Shown here: positions 9,745 through 19,259 of the stretch, in pieces
How the letters are laid out: each line of letters opens with the position of its first letter
How positions within the stretch are numbered: the stretch's first letter is position 1
Assembly (NCBI RefSeq): GCF_004403305.1
Contig: NZ_SOHE01000085.1
Location: 1-46,784 of the forward strand
Direction of reading: 5' to 3'
DNA length: 46,784 bases
Source: Cryobacterium frigoriphilum
Lineage (GTDB): Bacteria > Actinomycetota > Actinomycetes > Actinomycetales > Microbacteriaceae
Notes under the pieces: model-generated
Database searches by the model: none
The model's input: only the letters and a program-made list of their open reading frames with translations
Told to the model about the DNA's origin: nothing
Program-made: the position numbers and the translations under genes

Positions 9745-10543
9745 TCATCGATCCGGACGATATCGGCGACCGTGACGGTGGGCAGTTTCGCTACGCGGGA
9801 CATGTTCGTCCCTTGGCTGCGGGACTTCCATGGCGTGGGCATCGCCTGGTACTCGAGCCGCCACGGCGCTGCCGAGGTGAAATGGGGCACCGAGCCAGTG
9901 GCCGGCGCGCTTGACGTCGTCTGGACCTCGAGTCTGCCACCACCGTTCGACTCGGGGATAGACCATCTGTTCGAGGAACGTCGCCCCACCAGCCTGAACC
10001 GCCTTCTGCCGGCGATCACGCAACGCTTCGGCTGCCTGTGCTTCGCTCCAGCGCCGCATCTGGGTCTCGCCTTGCAAAGCTTCGTCGGAATTGTGGAGAG
10101 CCGCCATCCCCGCCGCGGCCGGTTCCGGAATCCTTGGGTTCCTGTAATGGGTAGTGAAGGAACCGTTGGCTCGACGCGCACCGCCTGAACTCAACGAGTC
10201 GTCGGAGATAATGTCTCCGTTGGTGTCGAAGACATCAATGTCAACGAGCACCGATCGGACTGCTGGGATTCCGTCATTGGTCATTGGTCATTGGTCATCC
10301 GTCATTGGTCATTGGTCATTGGTCATTCTCCTCAATCTCACCATGAGCATAGAGCCCGCCAGCCGAATTCTCTCCGGAGGAGGGACCGTTACTGCTCTTC
10401 GCCGACTGAGTATTCGAACCTCTGAGCCCCACCCAATCGTGTGATTCAGCACCATCGATCGTTCGAGAAAGCACCAGAGTTGCCCGGTTCAGCACTATTG
10501 GCCCATCGAGCCTGTACCTGCGCGCAGTTGAGGCTGTTTGCAT
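9745..10543 (-). pseudogene. Unknown gene interrupted by a heptanucleotide repeat
   Basis: Two minus-strand frames join if the 7-bp repeat at 10272-10327 is collapsed to one unit. The upstream part (10543 to 10328) ends GGLYAHGEIEEND; the downstream part resumes GIPAVRSVLVDIDVFDTNGD and runs through a helical stretch (MRRWSEAQAAEALRDRR) to about 9900. With eight units, both the frame and in-frame TGA codons break the gene. Near the 3' end another frame ending DIVRIDEYRNRRSA (stop at 9720) looks more natural, so a second shift near 9870-9900 is possible. No family is recognised. A competing plus-strand frame at 9772-10188 cannot be wholly excluded. Confidence 0.35.
10272..10327. repeat. Heptanucleotide tandem repeat, 8 copies
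   Basis: Eight consecutive 7-bp units of the form (C/G)GTCAT(T/C), read on the plus strand; on the minus strand each unit reads AATGACC or a one-base variant. The length of 56 bp is not a multiple of three. Every minus-strand frame meets a TGA within a few units, while the plus strand stays open. Confidence 0.95.
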
Positions 10544-10653
10544 CTTGCCTCGCGGCGCTGGCTCGGAAACACATTATCTTGCGGAGGCTCCGGTCGATCA
10601 TGGCGTCCGTGTCGAATGTGTGGCCGTCCGTCGGTGAGTGCTCAAGCATGACA

Positions 10654-10756
<103 letters not shown>

Positions 10757-10922
10757 CGACTGGCGACCGTGGGCACATCCAGGCCGGTGAAGGCCCGGCG
10801 AAGGCCCGGCGACCGAGATCGGACTCGGTCATCCTTTAAGCGCAGGAGACACTCCTGGCGCCCTTCTCGGATGCCGTTCGATGCAGACCGCGGTGGGGCC
10901 GCGCGATATTGGAGCAACAAAC

Positions 10923-10948
10923 GACGATCCCTACCGTGATCGTCTTTT
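10923..10948 (+). terminator. Hairpin with T-tract
   Basis: The inverted repeat GACGATC / GATCGTC has an 8-base loop and is followed by TTTT. It lies upstream of the PIN-domain gene, so it could insulate that gene from read-through. The stem is only 7 bp, so this is tentative. Confidence 0.35.
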
Positions 10949-11030
10949 GGCGACCCGCTCGGGAATGGGTTCGAAGTGACCGAACGCGCGTTCGTTCTCC
11001 CGAAGGGCGAGGGTCGGCCATGATGGAGCC

Positions 11031-12332
11031 ATGATCACCGTCATCCTGGACTCGAATGCGTTCTACGGGGCGCGATGGTTGACCTCCATCGCTGGGCAGA
11101 ACTTAATTGGGCTCGCAGCTGCCGGCTCGTGTCAGGTGGCGCTTCCACGGGTCGTCGTCGACGAGCTTGAGCGGCAACACCGCGAGGCCCTAGGGAAGCA
11201 GCGGGACGAGGCAAAAGCTGCTCTGAGTGAGGTCGAGTCGCTCGTGAACATCGACGACATTAGGGCGAAGTTCGATCAGCTCCTCGACGAGGTCAGCGTC
11301 GAGCGTGACGCGTTGCTCGCGCGAACCGGTATCCGCGCTGCGCCCGTTCCCGCGAACATCACCCGCGACCTAGTTGACCGGGACCTCCAGAGACGGCGAC
11401 CTTTCATCGAAACTGGGAAGAAGAAGTCATTGGGCTTTCGCGACGCCGTCATCTGGGAGACGCTGCTCGAGACAGTCGCTTTGGACGAATCCGAGGACAC
11501 GAACTTCTTCGTGACGAGAGACGTGGGGTTCCTCACGAAGAACGTGAGCGAGCAGAAACTTCACGCCGATCTGCTCCGAGATCTCGACGATCGCGGCATG
11601 GGCCGGGATCGTGTGGTCGTGATCGACACCCTCGCGAACGTTGTCGAAGCCGTCAACGCAGCCGTTGCCGCAGCCGAAGCTGAGGCAGCCGAGGCGAAGG
11701 CAGCAGCGAACCCGCTGGACGAGGCAGAAAGCCACCTCGCGTCGTTGCTGCGCGTGGACGCGGTCGCTGCTGCTCATCGCGCCGAGTTAGTGCGGGTGGC
11801 CACCGGGGCGCTCGAGGCGCTCGTCGGGAAGGAAATTAACGACGAGCTCGGATACGGCGGCGACTATCGGCCCCCGGACTTCGTGCACTTTGACTACCCG
11901 TCGGCGATGGAGAGCGCGATGATCGTCGCGATCGACCTCGAATCGAACTTCATCTTCGACCCACCGAACGGCGACATTGTGACCGCCCGGGCCGACGTGA
12001 TCCTGTCCATTGAGGGCAACACCTACAAGGCCGACTATTTCATGAACGGAGACGACGATGTCGAACTCGTCGGTGAACTCAATGACCACTATTTTGAGAC
12101 CTCAACGTCGATCCGCGCGCGCTCCGTGATCGAGATCGAAATCGAAGGCGGCTCAGGTCGATTCCAGAGTACGGACATCGTGCTCGAGGACAACCCGAAC
12201 CCGTCGCTCTCGGGGGAGCCGTCCAGCGTCGAGCTTGACTTCAATCTCGAGGTCGAGTTGGACCCTCAACTCGACCTGGCTCCGGGCGATCCGGGAGACC
12301 CGAGCGAACTGACGCGGGACCAGCACGACTAG
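11031..12332 (+). CDS. PIN-domain nuclease, DUF4935-like
   Basis: The product has 433 residues. The N-terminal ~200 residues read as a PIN domain: ILDSNAF with D7, then VVVDELERQH with E45, FRDAVIW with D138 and TRDVGF with D164. These are the expected acidic metal-binding positions of a PIN ribonuclease. An Ala/Glu-rich helical linker (about residues 212-235) leads to a C-terminal beta-rich domain with an acidic tail, which I do not recognise. Stand-alone DUF4935-type PIN proteins without an obvious antitoxin are common in accessory islands. No antitoxin-sized partner lies immediately next to it. The target RNA is unknown. Its stop is followed about 125 bases later by a stem-loop. Confidence 0.8.
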   Translation: MITVILDSNAFYGARWLTSIAGQNLIGLAAAGSCQVALPRVVVDELERQHREALGKQRDEAKAALSEVESLVNIDDIRAKFDQLLDEVSVERDALLARTGIRAAPVPANITRDLVDRDLQRRRPFIETGKKKSLGFRDAVIWETLLETVALDESEDTNFFVTRDVGFLTKNVSEQKLHADLLRDLDDRGMGRDRVVVIDTLANVVEAVNAAVAAAEAEAAEAKAAANPLDEAESHLASLLRVDAVAAAHRAELVRVATGALEALVGKEINDELGYGGDYRPPDFVHFDYPSAMESAMIVAIDLESNFIFDPPNGDIVTARADVILSIEGNTYKADYFMNGDDDVELVGELNDHYFETSTSIRARSVIEIEIEGGSGRFQSTDIVLEDNPNPSLSGEPSSVELDFNLEVELDPQLDLAPGDPGDPSELTRDQHD

Positions 12333-12457
12333 CCAGCTGACTAAAGATCAGTGGACCTTCCTCGGGTGAACTGGTGACGGTGGGTACGAGTGTCCGCCAC
12401 ATGAGGCCGGCTGCTCCGGGCGTTGCACGGCAATTTCAAGCATGACGTCGTCGACTA

Positions 12458-12479
12458 TGACTCCTAGAACTAGGGGTCA
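12458..12479. other. Near-perfect stem-loop downstream of the PIN gene
   Basis: TGACTCCTAG and CTAGGGGTCA pair over 10 positions with one G-T type mismatch and a 2-base loop. There is no T-tract. It may be a protein-binding palindrome for the following zinc-ribbon/DprA genes or an RNA 3'-end hairpin. Confidence 0.35.
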
Positions 12480-12571
12480 GAATCAGCGTGACGAGGCCAT
12501 GATTGTCGTGGGCCTACTATGAGGTGTCGGCCACTCATTCCGAGGCGGCGCACCCCACGAAAGGAAACCCC

Positions 12572-12676
12572 GTGGCCAAGGGATTCATGTGCCCGGATTG
12601 CGGCACATACACGCTTCAGCGGATCAGCACCAACTGGCTGCAGTGCACCACGTGTGACCTCAAGAAGCCCGTTTGA
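12572..12676 (+). CDS. 34-residue zinc-ribbon protein
   Basis: This tiny frame starts at GTG with GAAAGGA a few bases upstream. It encodes 34 residues with two CxxC knuckles, CPDC (residues 7-10) and CTTC (residues 25-28), separated by 14 residues. This is a minimal zinc ribbon. Its stop lies about 110 bases before the DprA-like gene in the same direction, so co-transcription is possible, although that gene appears to have its own leaderless promoter. The function is unknown; such ribbons often bind nucleic acid or act as subunit adaptors. It is too short for most gene callers, and the Cys pattern is the main support. Confidence 0.6.
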   Translation: MAKGFMCPDCGTYTLQRISTNWLQCTTCDLKKPV

Positions 12677-12785
12677 CGAATCGACCTGGTACCCGCGGAC
12701 ACTGAACTGGAAATCGAACCTACTCCCGGGGGTGCGCGGCGCGGTTTCATCACTCGCTGTCGGACGTTGGCGGTAGCCTGCCAAG

Positions 12786-13700
12786 GTGACCGATATCAAG
12801 AAGAATCTCGAGGATGTGGCGCTGTATGCCCTGCTTCGCGATGATCGGCTGAAGTGGCCGCAGATTCGCGATCTACTCGAACGTGCTGGCAGCGCTGACG
12901 CGGCGCTAAAAGAGCATCTCGCTGCCTACCTCATCGACGAGGAGTATATAGCGGCCCTGGCCGAGTCTCGCCAGACGATAGCTGCGTTCACGGCTTCCGG
13001 GATTCACACTGACACGTATCTCAGTGACACCTATCCCGTGCAAATGCTCACCGTTTATGATTTTCCACCGGTCGTTTACTGGCGGGGGTATCAAGACGAA
13101 GCGGATGCCCGCTCGGTCGCCATCGTGGGAACCCGAACCCCGTCCGAAGGCGCCACGAAGTTCGTCATTGAGTTCGCTGGGCTTCTTGGCCGGCAGGGGA
13201 TACCAGTGGTGTCCGGCCTCGCTCGTGGCACTGACACCGCCGCGATGCGGGCGTCGCTCGACGTTGGTAATCGAACAGTCGGCGTGATCGGCACCGGGCT
13301 GAATCGCCAGTACCCGAAAGAGAACGCGGGACTGCAGGAAGCTATCGCCAACGGACATTTGTTACTGTCTCAATTCCATCCAGACGCATCGGCGTCGCCC
13401 AAGACGTTCCCGATGCGCAATGTTGTGATGAGCGCCTATTCCTCCATGACCGTTATCGCAGAGGCGGGCGAGAAGTCCGGCACCCGCGTTCAAGCGCAGG
13501 CTGCGGTCAAGCATGGTCGCCCCCTGATCATCAGTCGGGCTGTGTTTCAACAAACCTGGGGAAAAGATTTGGTTGATCGCGGCCTGGACGTGACCGTTGT
13601 GTCCAACGCCCACGAAGCTCTAGCGGCGGTTCACGAAGTGCACGAACGCCAAAGCAGGCAGGGAATCATCTGGGCACCCGGCACTTTGCTTGTGAAGTAG
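12786..13700 (+). CDS. DprA/Smf-like DNA-processing protein
   Basis: The product has 304 residues. The Rossmann-like DprA core is clear: VAIVGTRTPSEG (residues 111-122), then VVSGLARGTDTAAMRASL (141-158), then VGVIGTGLNRQYPKEN and SGTRVQAQAAVKHGRP. The region before residue 100 is a helical domain plus the YDFPPVVYWRG strand seen in DprA. Housekeeping DprA loads RecA onto incoming single-stranded DNA during transformation and normally sits with chromosomal processing genes. This copy instead lies in an accessory island beside a PIN nuclease and a mini zinc ribbon, and lacks a C-terminal winged helix, so it is probably a specialised homologue. The GTG start follows TAGCCT by six bases (leaderless style). 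Confidence 0.85.
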   Translation: MTDIKKNLEDVALYALLRDDRLKWPQIRDLLERAGSADAALKEHLAAYLIDEEYIAALAESRQTIAAFTASGIHTDTYLSDTYPVQMLTVYDFPPVVYWRGYQDEADARSVAIVGTRTPSEGATKFVIEFAGLLGRQGIPVVSGLARGTDTAAMRASLDVGNRTVGVIGTGLNRQYPKENAGLQEAIANGHLLLSQFHPDASASPKTFPMRNVVMSAYSSMTVIAEAGEKSGTRVQAQAAVKHGRPLIISRAVFQQTWGKDLVDRGLDVTVVSNAHEALAAVHEVHERQSRQGIIWAPGTLLVK

Positions 13701-13801
13701 CGTTGCCCGGTGCCTGACCATCCCGATGATGCTCCGCTCAGGGCAATCTACCGAAACCCGCCTCGGCAGAAGCTGCTCGACGTCTCAAAACTGGCCGATC
13801 T

Positions 13802-13980
13802 CGCTGGTTGAGCCGGCGCGGGAAGCGCGCCGGTCGACCCGGTGGGCCGGCCCTGGGGGTCGGCGTACTCGGTTTCGACCGCTCCTTCGTCGCGGCTCAA
13901 CCGGCGCGGCTTCGCTGGTTGAGCCTGCGCGCATAGCGCGCCGGTCGACCCGGTGGGCCGGCCCTCAGGGTTGGCCGGCC
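13802..13980. repeat. Compound palindromic repeat cluster (2 units)
   Basis: Two units begin CTGGTTGAGCC. Each carries a GCGCG-rich hairpin, a CGGTGGGCCGGCC arm and, in the first unit, a closing CGGCTCAACCGGCG. This is the first of seven clusters of the same family. The rest of 13701-14278 holds no gene, only the hexamer array at 14165. Confidence 0.9.
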
Positions 13981-14164
13981 CTCGGAATAGCGTGGCGTGT
14001 CTCGGCGCAGGCGTGTTGCGCGGGTTCAGATTGTGAATTGCGCCCGCCCGCTCGTCGACAAAGCGTCTAGGGACCGCGTTTGTCTTCAGCGTGCTGGGTC
14101 GGGCCGTTGATGGCAATTGTCAGCTCGGCAGACTCGGTTGCTGCCGAGCGATTCGGTGCAAGGT

Positions 14165-14212
<48 letters not shown>

Positions 14213-14278
14213 GATGGGGCTGTGGGGGTTGAGGGCGTCGTTGGTGGTGGCTGGGGCATCCGTCGTCTGCGTTGCGGA

Positions 14279-14836
14279 TTATACGGTCGGCAGCGGGGGG
14301 ACGGCGTGCAGGTGCCGCGGGCGGGCGTGCGGCTCGTCGCGGTGGGGCGTTTGGTTTCGACCGCTTGCGGTGACGGGGGTCGTCGAATCGCGCGGCTCGA
14401 CCAGTGAAAGCGGGGGAGGGGCGTTGAGTGGCAGGGCGGGCTCGGTCGGTGGCGGGGATGTGGAATTGTCGGGTGGCTTGTTGAGGGCGGCGGCGCGGGC
14501 TTTGGTGGCTTGGGCGGCCTTGGCGCCGATGAGGCGCACGAGTTCGTTGCAGCGGGGGTTGGGACAGGTGAAGCGCACCTGGTTGCCGACTTGCGTCATG
14601 GTGCGGCGTTGGTGGCAGCGGTAGCAGTCCGGCTGGCCGAGGATGATGAGCAGGTCGGGGTGGGTGAGTTCCTCGAAGGTGGCGCAGAAGCGGCGGGCGC
14701 AGAGGTCGTTGATGCAGGCCCATTCCCAGGTGTAGGAGTGGGTGACTTCTTCGAGGGGGAGTTCGCATTCGGGGCAGGTGGGCGGCGCGGCCTGGTGGTG
14801 TGAGGCGGCGACTTCGGTGTCGTCGGGCGGGGGCAT
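14279..14836 (-). CDS. Cys-rich zinc-finger protein, unknown function
   Basis: This 185-residue protein carries three or four potential metal knuckles: CPEC (about residues 21-24), a CINDLCARRFC cluster (about 41-51), CYRC (71-74) and CPNPRC (90-95). The Pro/Ala/Thr-rich C-terminal 70 residues look disordered. Paired Cys motifs suggest two zinc ribbons and nucleic-acid or protein binding. The family is not recognised. The ATG follows TACTCT by six bases, a leaderless pattern. A short, badly degraded stretch near 23250-23330 contains a similar VGNQVR-Cys motif, hinting at a dispersed paralogous group. Confidence 0.6.
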   Translation of the reverse strand: MPPPDDTEVAASHHQAAPPTCPECELPLEEVTHSYTWEWACINDLCARRFCATFEELTHPDLLIILGQPDCYRCHQRRTMTQVGNQVRFTCPNPRCNELVRLIGAKAAQATKARAAALNKPPDNSTSPPPTEPALPLNAPPPLSLVEPRDSTTPVTASGRNQTPHRDEPHARPRHLHAVPPLPTV

Positions 14837-14894
14837 GGGGTGAGAGTACCGGCGCGGGGGTGGCGTTGGGTAGGGGGCGCAGTCAAAGCTGCTG

Positions 14895-15101
14895 TCAGTC
14901 CGGAGTGTTGTACCACTCGAGAAAGGCGTTGCCCTCGGCTAGCAGACGTTGGTTCTCGGGATCGGCCTTCCACACCGCACGGGTATGGCAGAGGTGGCAG
15001 GTCACCTCATCGGGGTCGCCCGAGGTCAGGTGCGGGTTGGAAATACCGCACGGGTAAAAGCCGCTGCTGCTTTCGAGGTGGACTTTGTATTTACCCGTCA
15101 T
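14895..15101 (-). CDS. Small Cys/His-rich protein
   Basis: The 68-residue frame begins MTGKYKVHLESSSGFYPCG and contains a C-H-C-C set: the FYPCG Cys, then CHLCH about 30 residues on. This is enough for one zinc site. An upstream extension to 15155 is possible but has unusual composition, so I use the internal ATG. No clear ribosome site is seen. The family and function are unknown. It lies about 60 bases downstream of the start of the other Cys-rich gene and is transcribed in the same direction. Confidence 0.5.
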   Translation of the reverse strand: MTGKYKVHLESSSGFYPCGISNPHLTSGDPDEVTCHLCHTRAVWKADPENQRLLAEGNAFLEWYNTPD

Positions 15102-15217
15102 GCAATCATTCTGTACCAGGCGGCTATGGCGCGTGGTAGCTGAATTTGGGGGCACGAAGGCTTGGAAGCACCGTGGGCTGCGTTCTGCAGCCGTGGCGTG
15201 CCGTGGGCCGATCTATG

Positions 15218-15292
15218 GTCTCGAGGTCGGCTTGCGTGGTTTCGACCAGCGCGCTTTGCGCGCTGGCTCAACCAGCGGTGGTTGATCCCGGG
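15218..15292. repeat. Compound palindromic repeat, partial copy
   Basis: GGTTTCGACCAGCGCGC, a TTT loop, then GCGCGCTGGCTCAACCAGCG. It carries the GCGCGC hairpin of the compound family, in a shorter arrangement than elsewhere. Confidence 0.8.
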
Positions 15293-15384
15293 AGCATTCC
15301 GCTTCGAGCCGCGAGAAGCTTCGGCAGGGAACCTCGCAGCAAGCCCTTGTCGAAAGCGGGAGTGTCAACATCCGCTGCCTCAAT

Positions 15385-15440
15385 CTCGCCGAGGTGCAAC
15401 CAGGCGGACACCGCGCCTGGGTTGTGCCAATCTCGGCGAG
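15385..15440. other. Long stem-loop upstream of the nucleotidyltransferase-like gene
   Basis: The outer arms CTCGCCGAG / CTCGGCGAG pair perfectly, and inner arms around CAACCAGGCG / CGCCTGGGTTG extend the stem with a bulge. It ends about 50 bases before the ATG at 15492, so it would lie in the 5' leader or promoter region. It does not belong to the other repeat families in this window. Confidence 0.5.
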
Positions 15441-15491
15441 GAGCCGCTGCCATAATTGGCGAACGTGCTGATGTGTCGAGGGGGCTTGATT

Positions 15492-17068
<1,577 letters not shown>

Positions 17069-17181
17069 GGCATCCGCTTGTCGGATTCGGTGTTCGGTGA
17101 CGCACTGCTGGTGCCGCAGGGCGGTGACTCTGCGGGAGAGGGAGGATTGTCGCTAATATCTTGCCCAAAAAGTTAACAACG

Positions 17182-17206
17182 ATCATAACTATGATTCTGC
17201 TAGGTT
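17182..17206 (+). promoter_or_regulatory. Operator palindrome and -10 of the toxin-antitoxin operon
   Basis: A perfect inverted repeat ATCATA-AC-TATGAT (17182-17195) lies just upstream of TAGGTT (17201-17206). TAGGTT is followed by six bases and the antitoxin ATG. This position is typical of an antitoxin autoregulatory operator overlapping the promoter. Confidence 0.6.
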
Positions 17207-17212
17207 CGACGC

Positions 17213-17674
17213 ATGGAACACGAGACTTTTCAGTCCAGTGACCTCGCTGGCGCCAAACGTACCCAATTCATTCACGCGGCTCGATCTGGTCGGGCTCGGC
17301 TTCGAGACAAAGATGGGATGACCCTCATCATGCTCCCCGAGCGCGATCTCAACGTGCTCGACCAGTTTGCCCACTGGTCCCAGGTGCAACAGCGAATCGC
17401 AGTGATGGCCACCCGGGCGGCGCCCGCATCCGTTGCTGAATTGGGGGACCTCGCCTGGCTTCGTGTTTTCGACAGTGAAGATCTTCACACGCTTGCCGAC
17501 GAACTTCATGGTGCCCTCATCGCGGGGCTGGCGGACCAGGACACGGACGTGATCGTCGAACTGGTGAGCGATTGGAGAATGACGGCACGACAACTGGAGG
17601 ATCCTCTGCGAAAGGCTGTACTGCTGGATCACTTTCGTGAGAGTGATTTCGAGGACGCACAGGCGCCCGAGTGA
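17213..17674 (+). CDS. Phd-type antitoxin
   Basis: This 153-residue protein's N-terminus (SSDLAGAKRTQFIHAARSG and then LRDKDGMTLIMLPE) resembles the DNA-binding fold of Phd/YefM antitoxins, which dimerise on palindromes and repress their own operon. The long C-terminal helical region would wrap the toxin. It precedes and overlaps the RelE-like gene by four bases (GTGA), the usual translational coupling of a toxin-antitoxin pair. The ATG is six bases after a -10-like TAGGTT, and a perfect palindrome lies just upstream. It is longer than typical Phd proteins (about 80 residues). The family call is moderately sure; the antitoxin role is inferred from context. Confidence 0.7.
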   Translation: MEHETFQSSDLAGAKRTQFIHAARSGRARLRDKDGMTLIMLPERDLNVLDQFAHWSQVQQRIAVMATRAAPASVAELGDLAWLRVFDSEDLHTLADELHGALIAGLADQDTDVIVELVSDWRMTARQLEDPLRKAVLLDHFRESDFEDAQAPE

Positions 17675-18069
17675 ACTCCGAGCCGGAGCCTGCCGCGTAT
17701 CGACCTTTCGTGGCGGCACGGCGCCCAGGCGGCTCTCCCACGGATGCTCCTCGCTTCCGAGTGCTCGTTCACCGCCAGTTCCGAGACCATTGGGCAGAAC
17801 TGGCCGCACGGGTAGGACTCCAGCAGGCACAGCAATTTTGGGACCATGTCTCGCACAACCCCGGCCAACGCGACCCAATTGCGCAGATCACCATTCTGAA
17901 GGGGAAGGCGGGCAAGTCGATGGGCCCGAACTGGTCGCGTACTTACCACTACGAGGTTTCCGGCGCGGGCCGCATCGATTACCAGTTCAACGAAGCGTTC
18001 AAAACCTCACCGTCTGGCGATGCGCACCGTGTGGTGGCGATTCGCACTATTTCGTTTGGGAGTCACTAG
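17671..18069 (+). CDS. RelE/ParE-type toxin
   Basis: This 132-residue protein has a fold pattern typical of the RelE superfamily: RFRVLVHRQFRDHWAELAARVGL, a helix, then GPNWSRTYHYEVSGAGRIDYQF and a C-terminal HRVVAIRTISFGSH strand. RelE members cleave ribosome-bound mRNA; ParE members block gyrase; sequence alone does not separate them here. The N-terminal 25 residues are a disordered extension. The GTG start overlaps the antitoxin stop, which fixes the start. The pair sits between broken gmd and fcl genes, so it arrived in, or outlived, a decayed sugar-nucleotide locus. Confidence 0.75.
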   Translation: MNSEPEPAAYRPFVAARRPGGSPTDAPRFRVLVHRQFRDHWAELAARVGLQQAQQFWDHVSHNPGQRDPIAQITILKGKAGKSMGPNWSRTYHYEVSGAGRIDYQFNEAFKTSPSGDAHRVVAIRTISFGSH

Positions 18070-18288
18070 CCGCCTGGATGCTGCTGCCGATGCTCTCTGT
18101 GGACATGGGACTTCGGGAGTTGCAGGGGCGCAAGTGCCGTCGGTGGGGCATCCGTCGTCGAAGTGGCGATTGTGGCGCCGTCACCGATTCGTCGCTCTGA
18201 CGAAACGGCGCGCTCGGGGCTGAGTCGGCCACGAACTGGGGGACTGGAACGCCGCGTCGCGAGTGCACGTTGACGATATAGCCGCCGT

Positions 18289-18502
18289 GTGCACCTCACG
18301 GACCACTATGATGGCCCCGAGCAGGTCAACGTGGGCACCGGCACCGGCGTGACGATCCGTCAGATCGCCCGCGTTGTCGGGTTTACCGGCACGACGGAGT
18401 GGGGCACCTCAAAGCCCGGTGCTCGACGTCTCAAAGCTGGCCGAGGCCGGCTGGACTGCAGCCATCGGCCTCGACGAGAGTACTCCGTCGACGGTGGCGT
18501 GA
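18289..18502 (+). pseudogene. fcl: GDP-L-fucose synthase C-terminal fragment
   Basis: The first frame reads HYDGPEQVNVGTGTGVTIRQ and then WGTSKPG. After a frameshift near 18421 it continues LDVSKLAEAGWTAAIGLDE. This corresponds to the C-terminal end of GDP-L-fucose synthase (GDP-4-keto-6-deoxymannose epimerase/reductase), where the family has VNVG..G...TIR and SKPDGTPRKLLDVSKL. The small deletion removes the DGTPRK loop, and the N-terminal ~200 residues with the Rossmann fold are absent. It belongs to the same lost pathway as the gmd fragment 1.9 kb upstream. Confidence 0.75.
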
Positions 18503-18555
18503 TACTGCGATGACGCCAACGCCCTCCGCGAGTAGCGTCCAGCCCCGCAGCAACC

Positions 18556-19213
18556 ACCTCGTTGGTCGAAACCAAGTGGGCCGGCCCTCGGGGTTGGCCC
18601 GCTTGGTTTCGACCGCTCCTTCGTCGCGGCTCAACCAGCGAGGGGGTGTCGCTGGTTGAGCCTGCGCGCGCAGCGCGCTGGTCGAAACCCGGCGGGCCGG
18701 CCCTCGGACTCGGCCCGCCAGGTTTCGACCGCCGGTTGTTGAGCCTGTCGAAACACGTCGCGGCTCAACCAGCGAGGGGGCGCCGCTGGTTGAGCCTGCG
18801 CGCGTAGCGCGCTGGTCGAAACCTGGTGGGTCGGCCCTCGGGGTTGGCCCACCGGGTCTCGAGACGCCGGCGAAGTGCGTGCCGGCTCCTCGACCAGCGG
18901 GGGCGGGGCGCCGCTGGTTGAGCCTGCGCGCGCAGCGCGCTGGTCGAAACCTAGTGGGTCGGCCCTCGGGGTTGGCCCACCGGGTCTCGAGACGCCGGCG
19001 AAGTGCGTGCCGGCTCCTCGACCAGCGAGGGGGGCGCTGGTTGAGCCTGCGCGCGAAGCGCGCTGGTCGAAACCTGGTGGGGCGGCCTTCAGACTCGGCC
19101 CACCAGGTTTCGACCGCCGGTTGTTGAGCCTGTCGAAACACGTCGCGGCTCAACCAGCGAGGGTGTCTCGCTGGTTGAGCCTGTCGAAACACGTCGCGGC
19201 TCAACCGGCGGCG
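18556..19213. repeat. Compound palindromic repeat cluster (about 5 units)
   Basis: A clear full unit is 18650-18774. The outer stem CGCTGGTTGAGCC / GGCTCAACCAGCG is 13 bp; arm 1 is GCGCGC-GCA-GCGCGC; arm 2 is GGTCGAAACC / GGTTTCGACC with inner GGCGGGCC / GGCCCGCC. Other units use the GAGACGCCGGCGAAGTGCG arm instead. The cluster ends about 45 bases before the STAND NTPase start and contains no gene. Confidence 0.95.
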
Positions 19214-19259
19214 CCAGCGGGCATTCTTGAGTCTGTATGATCACAATCTGGGGGTAAGC

